Positions 41,914 to 50,068 of a stretch of 64,000 nucleotides of DNA are shown piece by piece (position 1 is the first letter of the stretch; each line of letters starts with the position of its first letter). The position numbers and the translations under genes were made by a program. The notes beneath the pieces were generated by a model. It was not told the DNA's origin. It did not search any database and saw only the letters and a program-made list of their open reading frames with translations. The stretch comes from AP-15 sp963772295 (lineage in GTDB: Bacteria; Pseudomonadota; Alphaproteobacteria; ATCC43930; CGMCC-115725): NCBI GenBank assembly GCA_963772295.1, contig CAVYWO010000012.1, positions 62,001 through 126,000 on the forward strand, written 5' to 3'.

Positions 41914-44900
41914 TCAAGCGAGATCGACCAGCCGGGCCGGGACCGCGCTGCGCAGCAGAATCTTGCGCGCCCGCCACTCTGCGGCGGCGTCGAGGCTCGC
42001 CAGGAACTGCACGGCGCCGCCGGCGGCCACGGCGAGCGGCACACCGTCGCGGAACAGCACCCGGTTGCCGCCGAGCCCGGCGAGCCTCGCGCCCGGCGTC
42101 AGGATGCCGACGAGGTTCAAGGGGTCGGCGCCGGAGACCGATACGAGGCTCTCCGCCAAGGGCTTGCGCCGGACCTCGCGCAACAGCCCGATCGCCTCGG
42201 GCAAGGCGAACTGCTCCCCGGCAAAGCCGGCGACGAAACGGCCGCCGCGAAGCTCGCCGCGCGCTTCCAGCCGGCGATAGACGCGCAGCAATTCGCGCCA
42301 CGGCGGCAGCCACGCCGCCTCGCGCTCGACGAGCCGCCAGAAGACGATGCCGTAGCGGCGCAACAAGGCGCGCGCGATGTGCTCGACGATCTCGGCGGCG
42401 GGGCGGGTCGCCGCGCGCCGGGCCAAGGCCCAGCGGCCGGCATCGGCCATGCCGAAGATCGCCCGGCGCCGGCCGCGGTGCCGGCGCTTGTCGGACGGCA
42501 CGAGCAGCGCGCGCAATCCGGCAAAGCTGTCCGAGGTAACGATGCCGAGCGCCACCAATTCGCCGAGCGCGTCCTCGACCTGGGGCGCCAAGAGGCGCGT
42601 GCCGTCGGCGATCTCGTCGAAGAACGAGGCGCCGTGCCTGCCGATGTAATCGGCGACGGCCCGCCCGCGCGGGCTCGGCTGCGCCGTCTCCGGGGCCGGC
42701 GACAGGGCCGCCCACAGCGCCATTTGGCGGCGCGGCAGCAACGCGATCGGCGTCGAACGCACCGGGCCCGCGCTCTTGTCGCCGGTGCGGCCGACGGGCG
42801 GCCGCAGTCGCGCCCAGGCGAGGCGGCCGGCGAGGCATTGCTCATCGAGCCAGGCCGGCTCGTATTCCTTGAGACGGGCCGGCAGGATCTCGGTTTCCCA
42901 GGCGCCGGCCGGCGCCTGAAAGCCCTCGAGCTGGCCGATCAGGGCGGCGAGCGCGTCCGGCCCCTCCATCCGCGCATCCGGTGCCGCCCGCTGCCAATCG
43001 AAGAGAAAGCGGAGGAAATCGCGGGCCGCCACCGGCTCGATCTCGGCCCGCAGGCGGTTGATCGTGTAGCGGTGGATGCGGGCCAGGAGCCGGCGCTCGC
43101 ACCATTCGTCCTCGCCGGCATCGGCGCTGAAGCGGCCGCGCAAGGCAAAACCCTCGGCCTCGAGCGCCGCGAGCGCCGCGGCAATCTCGCCGGCGTCGAG
43201 GCCGAGTGCCGCGCCGAGCGCCGCCCGCGTCGCCGGCCCCTGGCCTTCGAGCCGGCCGCGCAGGACCTCGACCAGCGCCGCGCCGGGCTCCCAGACGCGT
43301 TCGTAACCGTCCGGGGCCGCGACCGGCGGGTCGAGGCCGGCCGCCGGGTACAAGGCCCGGAACATGGGCAGTCGCTCGGCGGCGATCCAGAGCCGCCCGC
43401 CGAGCCGCGCGGCGCGCCGCTCGGCGGCGAGCGCGAAGAGCCATTCGCTCCACCCCGCGGCTTCCTCGTTGGTCAGAAAGCCGAGCCAGACGAGGGCGTC
43501 GTGCAATTCGTCGGGGTTCTGCGGCTCGGGCCAGGCCTCGCCCCGCACCCTCGCGATCGCCTCGGGGTCGAGGCGGCCCAATTCGTCGGCCGCCTCCGGC
43601 GCCAGCCAGCGCCGCCCGATCACCGCCTGGGTGCGGCGCTCTTCCAGCGGCGCATCGTCGAGATAGGCGTAGGGCCGGGCCGCCAGCACTTCGAGGGCGA
43701 GCGGCGACGGCTCGACGAGATCGCGCGCGACGACCCTGATCTCGCCCGCTTCGAGCCGCGCCAGGAGCCGTTCCAGACCGGCGGCGTCCATCGCCTCGCC
43801 GAGGCAGTCGGCAATCGTCTGGCGGATCAGCGGATGATCGGGGATCTCGCGCGCCCCGGCCAGGTTTTCGGCGCAGGCGACCTGATCGGGAAAGATCGCG
43901 GCGATGAGATCCTCGGCCTCCATGCGGGCGAGCGGCGCCGGCACCTTCTTGCCGCCGCGAAACCGCGGCAAGGCGAGCGCCACGCCGGCGACCCAGCGCC
44001 AGCGGGTCGTGAACATCGGCGCGTCGAGCAGCGCCTCGGTCAAGAGCGGGCGGATCGTCGCCGAATGGAGATAGCGGGCCGCCTCGGCGAGCTCAAAGCT
44101 GTGCGCCGTAGTCAGCGACAGCACGATGTTGTCTTCGGTCGCGGCCGCCTGCAGCTCGAAATTGAACTTGCGGCAGAACCGCTTGCGCAGTGCCAGACCC
44201 CACCCGCGGTTGAGCCGGCTGCCATAGGGCGAATGGATCACGAGCTGCATGCCGCCGGTCGCGTCGAAGAAGCGCTCGAAGACGATCGTGTCATGGGTCG
44301 GCAAGACCCCGAGCGCGGCCCGCGCCGCCGCCAGATATTCGACCAGCTGCTCGGCCGCGGGCCGGGCGATCCCGACCTCGTCGACGAGCCAGTCCAAAAT
44401 CCCGCGTTCTTCATTTTCGGTCGCCGGGGCCCGCAGCGGTTTTCCCCTGCCCGGCAGGCGGGCCGCGATCTCGCCGCGCAGCCGCGAGACCGACAATGAC
44501 AGTTCGTCGCTGCGCCCCGGCGCCTCGCCGAGCCAGAACGGGATGTTCGGCAGCGCCCCCTCGGCGTCGTCGACGCGCACCGTGCCGCGCTCGACGCGCA
44601 GGATGCGGTAGGCATTGTTGCCGAGCTGAAACACGTCGCCGGCCAGGCTTTCGACGGCGAAATCCTCGTTGACGGTGCCGATCGGCTGGTTTTCGGGCTC
44701 GAGCACCACCTGATAATCGGCGTTGTCGGGGATGGTGCCGCCCGAGGTCAGCGCCACCAGCCGGGCGCCGCGGCGGCCGCGCAGCCGGTGGTTGACCGCG
44801 TCGTGGTGGACGAGCGCGCCGCGGCGGCCGCGCCGGGTCGCGAAGCCCTGCGCCAGCATCGCGACGACCGCGGCGAAATCGGCCCGCGGCAGGTCGCGGT

Positions 44901-46212
44901 AGGGCCAGGCGCGGCGGCAGAGCGCGTACAGCGCCTCCGCCTCCCAGTCCGCTGCCGCGGTCTCGGCGACGATCTGCTGCGCCAAGACGTCGAGCGGCCG
45001 CTCGGGTATCGTCAGTTCGTCGAGCTCGCCGCGACGCACGCTGTCGAGGAGGGCGGCGCATTCGACCAGCTCGTCGCGCGACAGCGGGAACAGCCGGCCC
45101 TTCGGGGTGCCGTCGACGGCATGGCCGGAACGGCCGACGCGCTGCAGGAAGGTCGCGATCGCCCGCGGCGAGCCGAGCTGGCAGACAAGATCGACCTCGC
45201 CGATGTCGATCCCGAGCTCGAGCGAAGCGGTGGCGACGAGCGCGTCGAGCGCGCCGCCTTTGAGGCGCTGCTCGGCGTCGAGCCGCTGCTCCTTGGCGAG
45301 GCTGCCGTGATGCGCGGCGACCCGCTCGGCGCCGATCCGCTCCGAGAGATGGCGCGTGACCCGCTCGACGAGGCGCCGAGTGTTGACGAAGACGATGGTC
45401 GTGCGGTGCGCCCGGATCAGCGCGGCGATGCGGTCGTAGATCTCGACCCAGACCTCGCCCGACATGACCGCTTCGAGCGGCGCCGAAGGCACCTCGATCG
45501 CGAGGTCGCGGGCGCGGCGGTGGCCGGTGTCGACGATCGTACAGTCGCCGCGGCCGACGCCGAGGAGGAACTCGGCCACCCTTGCGATCGGCTTCTGCGT
45601 CGCCGACAGCCCGATCCGCAGCAGCTTGTCGCCGGCGAGTGCCGCGAGCCGTTCGAGCGACAGCGAGAGATGGCTGCCGCGCTTCGTCGCCGCCACCGCA
45701 TGGATCTCGTCGACGATGACGGTGCGGGTCGTCGCCAGCATCGCCCGGCCGGATTGCGAGCCGAGCAGGATGTAAAGCGATTCCGGGGTGGTGACGACGA
45801 TGTGGGGCGGGCGGCGGCGCATCTCGGCGCGCTCGGCCGCGGGCGTGTCGCCGGTGCGCACCAGGCTGCGGATCTCGACCTCGGGCAGGCCGATCCGGCG
45901 CAGTTCGGCGCGGATGCCGGCGAGCGGGATTTCGAGGTTGCGCCGGATGTCGTTCGAGAGCGCCTTCAGCGGCGAGACGTAGACGATCTTTGTCGCGTCT
46001 TCGAGGCGGCCCGCGAGCCCCTCTTTGACGAGGCCGTCGATCGCGGCGAGAAACGCGGCGAGCGTCTTGCCGGAACCCGTCGGGGCGGCGATCAGCACCG
46101 GCCGCCCGGCCGCGATCGCCGGCCAGGCCATGGCCTGCGCCGGGGTCGGCATGGCAAAAGACCGCTCGAACCAGCGGGCAACCGCGGGATGGAACAGCGA
46201 GGCCGGAATCAT
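41914..46212 (-). CDS. lhr: Lhr-like ATP-dependent DNA helicase
   Basis: A 1432-residue superfamily 2 helicase of the Lhr type, full length. Motif I APTGSGKT is at 43-50; then SPLKALSNDIRRNLEIPL, TTPESLYILLGSQSG, VDEIHAVAATKRGSHLSLSL (DEIH), SATQKP, and in lobe 2 TIVFVNTRRLVERVTRHLSE with QRVGRSGHAVDG. Beyond ~600 come the winged-helix and Lhr-specific C-terminal regions. Lhr acts in DNA repair as a 3'-5' translocase. Start ATG 46212 begins MIPASLFHPAVARWFERSF, the usual Lhr opening; the upstream in-frame extension is not used. The next gene is divergent. Confidence 0.94.
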   Translation of the reverse strand: MIPASLFHPAVARWFERSFAMPTPAQAMAWPAIAAGRPVLIAAPTGSGKTLAAFLAAIDGLVKEGLAGRLEDATKIVYVSPLKALSNDIRRNLEIPLAGIRAELRRIGLPEVEIRSLVRTGDTPAAERAEMRRRPPHIVVTTPESLYILLGSQSGRAMLATTRTVIVDEIHAVAATKRGSHLSLSLERLAALAGDKLLRIGLSATQKPIARVAEFLLGVGRGDCTIVDTGHRRARDLAIEVPSAPLEAVMSGEVWVEIYDRIAALIRAHRTTIVFVNTRRLVERVTRHLSERIGAERVAAHHGSLAKEQRLDAEQRLKGGALDALVATASLELGIDIGEVDLVCQLGSPRAIATFLQRVGRSGHAVDGTPKGRLFPLSRDELVECAALLDSVRRGELDELTIPERPLDVLAQQIVAETAAADWEAEALYALCRRAWPYRDLPRADFAAVVAMLAQGFATRRGRRGALVHHDAVNHRLRGRRGARLVALTSGGTIPDNADYQVVLEPENQPIGTVNEDFAVESLAGDVFQLGNNAYRILRVERGTVRVDDAEGALPNIPFWLGEAPGRSDELSLSVSRLRGEIAARLPGRGKPLRAPATENEERGILDWLVDEVGIARPAAEQLVEYLAAARAALGVLPTHDTIVFERFFDATGGMQLVIHSPYGSRLNRGWGLALRKRFCRKFNFELQAAATEDNIVLSLTTAHSFELAEAARYLHSATIRPLLTEALLDAPMFTTRWRWVAGVALALPRFRGGKKVPAPLARMEAEDLIAAIFPDQVACAENLAGAREIPDHPLIRQTIADCLGEAMDAAGLERLLARLEAGEIRVVARDLVEPSPLALEVLAARPYAYLDDAPLEERRTQAVIGRRWLAPEAADELGRLDPEAIARVRGEAWPEPQNPDELHDALVWLGFLTNEEAAGWSEWLFALAAERRAARLGGRLWIAAERLPMFRALYPAAGLDPPVAAPDGYERVWEPGAALVEVLRGRLEGQGPATRAALGAALGLDAGEIAAALAALEAEGFALRGRFSADAGEDEWCERRLLARIHRYTINRLRAEIEPVAARDFLRFLFDWQRAAPDARMEGPDALAALIGQLEGFQAPAGAWETEILPARLKEYEPAWLDEQCLAGRLAWARLRPPVGRTGDKSAGPVRSTPIALLPRRQMALWAALSPAPETAQPSPRGRAVADYIGRHGASFFDEIADGTRLLAPQVEDALGELVALGIVTSDSFAGLRALLVPSDKRRHRGRRRAIFGMADAGRWALARRAATRPAAEIVEHIARALLRRYGIVFWRLVEREAAWLPPWRELLRVYRRLEARGELRGGRFVAGFAGEQFALPEAIGLLREVRRKPLAESLVSVSGADPLNLVGILTPGARLAGLGGNRVLFRDGVPLAVAAGGAVQFLASLDAAAEWRARKILLRSAVPARLVDLA

Positions 46213-46464
46213 CGGCACCAGCAATAAAGGCTGCCTCGGCGCCCGTTCAACCCCCTGATGCCGGAACCGCGCGAGGGCCGCCATAAACGCGATCCGCATC
46301 GACCGAGACAAGCCGCTCGCGGCCGAACCGCATAGCGGCCACAACCGCTATCATCCTGACATCGCACCGGTGGTCGAGATCGGCGCGGGCGAGGGGCGCA
46401 TGATCAACGGGGAACAGGGTAAGGAGATGACGAATTCGCCGGACATAGCGAAAGCGGCAAGCTG

Positions 46465-48552
46465 GTGAGGCCGATAACGCTCTACCGCAGCGAGCGGCTG
46501 CGGGTGAGGCTGGCCGCATTTCTGGATATCAGCCGGTCGGCGTTGCGGGCGGTGGCGCCGATTGTCGATCTGCTGGTCCGCCTGTCGTTGGCGAAGGCAT
46601 TCCTTGCGCCGGGTATGCTTCCTGGTGGCGAGATCGGCGATTTCCATGCCGCCTGGCCGATGATCGCCGCACAAGTAACGGGACCGGTGCTGCTGGCCGC
46701 GGGGTTTTTGGTCAGGCCCTTGGCGCTGCTGATGCTGGTGCTGACCTTGCTCGCGCCGTCCCTCGGAGCGCCGCGAGACGAGCACCTGTTCTGGGCCGCT
46801 CTGTTCGGCTGGTATGTCGTGCAGGGTGCCGGGCCGCTGTCGCTCGATCATATTCTCGGCAAAGGCCTGGCGCACAGCCCCCTGCCTCTAGCCGGCCCGG
46901 CAATGGCGGCGCAACGCTGGGTTAGTCGGGAAGTCGGCCCGTTCTATCTGCTTGCCATACGGCTATGGCTGGCGGCGGCGCTCATCGGCCCGGTGACGAC
47001 GCACGCAATGCTGCCGACCATGGAAGCCGGGGTGCTGCCTCGGCCCTTGGCGATCGTCGGCGCCGTTCTCTTGGCGCTGGGTTTGTCGATGCCGCTGGTC
47101 GCGGCCGGTCTCCTCGCCGGGGCATCCGGCATGGCGATGGCCGGCGCGGATCAGGGCATGACGATCTATGGACCTCTGCTATTCGCCGTGCTCGGGGTAT
47201 TCGGCGCGGGACGCTATTCGCTCGATCGTCTGATCATCGATTGGGCGCATCGCGCGCTCCCAGCCGACGAGAGCGCTCCGCATGTCGTCATCGTCGGCGC
47301 CGGCTTTGGCGGCATGGCGTGCGCGGCGGGGCTGCGCCATGAGCGGGCGCGGGTTACCCTGATCGACCGTCACAACTATCACTTGTTCCAGCCGCTGCTT
47401 TATCAGGTCGCAACAGCCGCTCTTTCCCCGGCTGATATCGCGACGCCGATCCGCGGCGTCTTCCGCGATCACCCAAGACTGCGGGTCTTGTGCGGCACCG
47501 TCACCGCCGTCGACGTCGCTGCCCGCCGATTGGTCGTGGACGGACGCGCGCTCGCCTACGACGCGCTGGTGCTCGCGACCGGCGCCACGCACGGCTATTT
47601 CGGCCGCGAGGAATGGGCGGCTTACGCGCCAGGACTGAAATCGGTGCAGGACGCGACCAGCATTCGCAGCCGCATCCTGGATGCTTTCGAGCAAGCCGAG
47701 GCGACGGACGATCCGGCAGCGCGGGCGAGCCTCTTGACGTTTCTGATCGTCGGCGCGGGACCGACCGGGGTTGAGATGGCGGGGGCGATCGCAGAACTCG
47801 CCCGCAACGGGATGGCCAAAGACTTCCGCAACTTCGACCCGGCATCGGCGCGCATCTTGCTGGTGCAGGCAGGGCCCCGCGTGCTGCCTCAATTCAATGA
47901 GCGGCTGTCGGCCTTCGCCCGCACTTCGCTCGAGGCGCTCGGCGTCGAAGTGCGCGTGGACAGCCGGGTCGAAGGCATCGACGCCGAGGGCGTGGTGGTA
48001 AGCGGCGAGCGCATTTGCGCCGGCACCGTCTTGTGGGCAGCCGGCGTCGTCGCCTCGCCGGCAGCTGCCTGGCTGGGGATTGAGCCTGATGAGGCAGGCC
48101 GCATCAAGGTAGGGCCGGACCTCTCCGTCCCTGGTCTACCCGATGTCTTTGCGATCGGCGACACCGCGCTGGCGCTCGCCTGGGGGGCCGCGCCAGGACT
48201 GGCCCCCGCGGCGAAGCAGGCCGGCGCCTATGTTGCGGCGGTGCTGCGGGCCCGGCTGCGCAACCGCAAGCCGCCGCCACCGTTCCGCTATCGGCACCAG
48301 GGCAGCTTGGCCACGATCGGACGCAAGAGCGCGGTCGCCGATTTCGGGCGGCTCAAACTGACTGGCGCGGCGGCGTGGTGGCTGTGGGGCGCCGTGCACG
48401 TGATGTTCTTGCTCGGCGTGCGCAATCGGCTCTCGGTGATCCTCGGCTGGGTCTGGTCGTATTTCGCGTTCGACGTCGGGGTCCGGTTGATTACCGACGA
48501 GGGGGCTCGCCGGTTATCACCGAGCCATACCGGCGCGCATCGACCCCGATAA
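46465..48552 (+). CDS. DoxX-like / type II NADH dehydrogenase fusion protein
   Basis: A 695-residue fusion starting at GTG 46465. Residues ~30-250 form a DoxX-like domain with about six membrane helices (VDLLVRLSLAKAFLAPGM, LLAAGFLVRPLALLMLVLTL). From ~270 a flavin NADH:quinone oxidoreductase follows: FAD site VVIVGAGFGGMACAAGL, YHLFQPLLYQVATAALSPAD, NADH site LIVGAGPTGVEMAGAIAEL, and VFAIGDTALA; a C-terminal amphipathic part RYRHQGSLATIGRKSAVADF matches NDH-2. It would pass electrons from NADH to quinone at the membrane, with the DoxX part as anchor or partner. This fusion is known in several proteobacteria. Confidence 0.93.
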   Translation: MRPITLYRSERLRVRLAAFLDISRSALRAVAPIVDLLVRLSLAKAFLAPGMLPGGEIGDFHAAWPMIAAQVTGPVLLAAGFLVRPLALLMLVLTLLAPSLGAPRDEHLFWAALFGWYVVQGAGPLSLDHILGKGLAHSPLPLAGPAMAAQRWVSREVGPFYLLAIRLWLAAALIGPVTTHAMLPTMEAGVLPRPLAIVGAVLLALGLSMPLVAAGLLAGASGMAMAGADQGMTIYGPLLFAVLGVFGAGRYSLDRLIIDWAHRALPADESAPHVVIVGAGFGGMACAAGLRHERARVTLIDRHNYHLFQPLLYQVATAALSPADIATPIRGVFRDHPRLRVLCGTVTAVDVAARRLVVDGRALAYDALVLATGATHGYFGREEWAAYAPGLKSVQDATSIRSRILDAFEQAEATDDPAARASLLTFLIVGAGPTGVEMAGAIAELARNGMAKDFRNFDPASARILLVQAGPRVLPQFNERLSAFARTSLEALGVEVRVDSRVEGIDAEGVVVSGERICAGTVLWAAGVVASPAAAWLGIEPDEAGRIKVGPDLSVPGLPDVFAIGDTALALAWGAAPGLAPAAKQAGAYVAAVLRARLRNRKPPPPFRYRHQGSLATIGRKSAVADFGRLKLTGAAAWWLWGAVHVMFLLGVRNRLSVILGWVWSYFAFDVGVRLITDEGARRLSPSHTGAHRPR

Positions 48553-48858
48553 TCGCGGCCCAAATCCGCAATCCCAGTGGTTCACTGCGCGTCCCGTTGT
48601 CATTGACCGATGTCGGCGAGTTCGCCAATAGCTCGGCGCTTGGCCTTGTGGAATTGCTTTTGCGAGCGCGGCCAGCGCCTCCGGGTTGTCCAATATGCCC
48701 TTGTGTCTCACATCGAATTGCCCGCGGGGACCTTCGCCGATTTCTATTTGATAGGCACGAGAGGCGACAAAGCGCGCCGACTGCTTTTCAAGCTCATCGT
48801 GCGTTTTGGCACCGAGCTTGTTTTTGACATCGGTTCCCGGATAAGTGTAGCCCGGCAC
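48517..48858 (-). pseudogene. Fic-family toxin, truncated
   Basis: From GTG 48858, 3 nt after the antitoxin stop, the frame opens PGYTYPGTDVKNKLGAKTHD, ELEKQSARFVASRAYQIEIG, EGPRGQFDVRH: the N-terminal part of Fic/VbhT-type proteins. One residue of D-V-L-K-N-K is missing. After ~60 residues the similarity ends and the AMP-transferase motif HPFxxGNGR is absent. The remaining frame (GILDNPEALAALAKAI...) is not recognisable as Fic and overlaps the convergent oxidoreductase gene. No AMPylation activity is expected. Confidence 0.75.
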
Positions 48859-48861
48859 GGG

Positions 48862-49089
48862 TTAGCAAGGCTGAGGCAGAGCTTTGAGCCGCGCCATCAT
48901 TTCCAAAGTATCGATTTCGCCGCGGATGTGAGCCTCGAAAATCTCATCCGTCGCCGGCTCACGGAATACCCCTTCCAGCCGGTTATTTGCATCAGCCTGA
49001 CGTAATGCTTCACGCCGCCGCGCGATTTCCTCGCCGCTGAGACCGCGCTTTATTATCGTGTGCTCGCCGATCTCTCTACTTTTGTTGAT
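48862..49089 (-). CDS. VbhA-like antitoxin, start codon unclear
   Basis: About 75 residues ending at TAA 48862. Readable parts: INKSREIGEHTIIKRGLSGE, EIARRREALRQADANNRLEG, FREPATDEIFEAHIRGEIDT and MMARLKALPQPC. The helix with N-N-R-L-E-G corresponds to the (S/T)xxxE(G/N) inhibitory motif of class I Fic antitoxins, although the first position is Asn. No ATG, GTG or TTG is in frame after the AAAGGAG ribosome site, so the start may be a rare ATC at 49089, or the start was lost by a small deletion. The Fic gene that follows is truncated, so this antitoxin has no intact partner. Confidence 0.6.
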   Translation of the reverse strand: MNKSREIGEHTIIKRGLSGEEIARRREALRQADANNRLEGVFREPATDEIFEAHIRGEIDTLEMMARLKALPQPC

Positions 49090-49108
49090 ATCGTGCTCCT
49101 TTATGAGC

Positions 49109-49137
49109 AGTATACCATAACCGAGGATACTTTGTAA
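49109..49137 (-). promoter_or_regulatory. Sigma-70-type promoter of the VbhA/Fic module
   Basis: Minus strand: -35 TTACAA (49137-49132), 17-bp spacer, -10 TATACT (49114-49109) preceded by TGG (extended -10). This is the best promoter match I see in the window and points at the antitoxin, 20 bp away. It lies in a locally AT-rich patch. Confidence 0.6.
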
Positions 49138-49407
49138 TCGCGGCGGATTGCTGCGGCGGCAATTGAGCGAAGTCGTGGCCCGGCCGACGTTTCACGATTT
49201 AACATTTCTGCATCGTACAAGCAAAGCCCGACACAGCCTCGACCTATATAGAGCGGATTCAGGACGCCGCGCTGTTCTTCCGTCACACGGCGCTAGGGTG
49301 TTTTCACCGCCGCCGCAAATATCCCGTGTTGTCGGCAGAGTGGCGGCATGAGGTAGACGACGCGCGCCGGTTTTCACCGAGGCCTCGACCACTGCGGCGA
49401 TCGCCGC

Positions 49408-49840
49408 TCATGACCGCACCTGACCGGCTTCGGCGATCTCGTCGTAGCCGCTGCCCGGGAACTCGATCAGACACAATCCAATGGCCGAACGGATCGGCCG
49501 CCACGACGATCTTGCCTCAGGAATGGGCGCGGATCTCGGTCTCGGCCCGCGCCCCGCTTGCGAGGGCGCGGGCCAGGGCAGCGTCCAGATCGTCGACCAC
49601 TACGTCGAGGTGCACCGGGGTCCAATGCCGGTCATAACGGCGGCGATCGGCAGCCGCGCCAAGCGAACCGGGAGATTTCTGCAGCAGGTACAGCCGCGCC
49701 GGCCAGCCGTCCAGTTCGGCGACCTCCGGGCGGAGACGCCGGGTGACCCTCGGACCGAACGCTGCCGTGTAGAACGCGATCGCGCGGGCCAGGTCGGGGA
49801 CGTCGATGTTGATCAACAGGTTGATGCTTTCGTGTAACAT
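49408..49840 (-). pseudogene. Glyoxalase/VOC-family protein, broken
   Basis: From ATG 49840: MLHESINLLINIDVPDLARA, IAFYTAAFGPRVTRRL, then HLDVVVDDLDAALARALASG and AETEIRAHS followed by TGA where the family has Trp (TGG). Beyond the stop the frame continues GKIVVAADPFGHWI, and after one more frameshift CLIEFPGSGYDEIA to a stop at 49408. So a nonsense codon and a frameshift have broken a ~140-residue vicinal-oxygen-chelate protein. The truncated product would lack the last metal ligand (Glu in C-L-I-E-F). Confidence 0.8.
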
Positions 49841-50068
49841 ACCGTTCGCGCGCTCCGCTTGCTGCCCGCCTCGGGGTTGGCATACCATCGACACGCGATC
49901 GAGGGTAATCGCTCAAAACCAACGCGATCGAATTGCGATCGTGCGCCGGGAGTGGAGTCCACATTTGTGCCCTCCGAACTGCCTCCGACGATCGCTTTGA
50001 TTTCGGCGATGACCGCGCGAGATAGGCCCGGGCGGCGCCGCCTCGGCTGGTGATCGCAAAGCCCGACA

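Noticed and set aside
41806..44499. 897-codon open frame opposite lhr
   Set aside because: Antisense shadow typical of high-GC coding DNA; Arg/Gly/Ala/Gln-rich without motifs.
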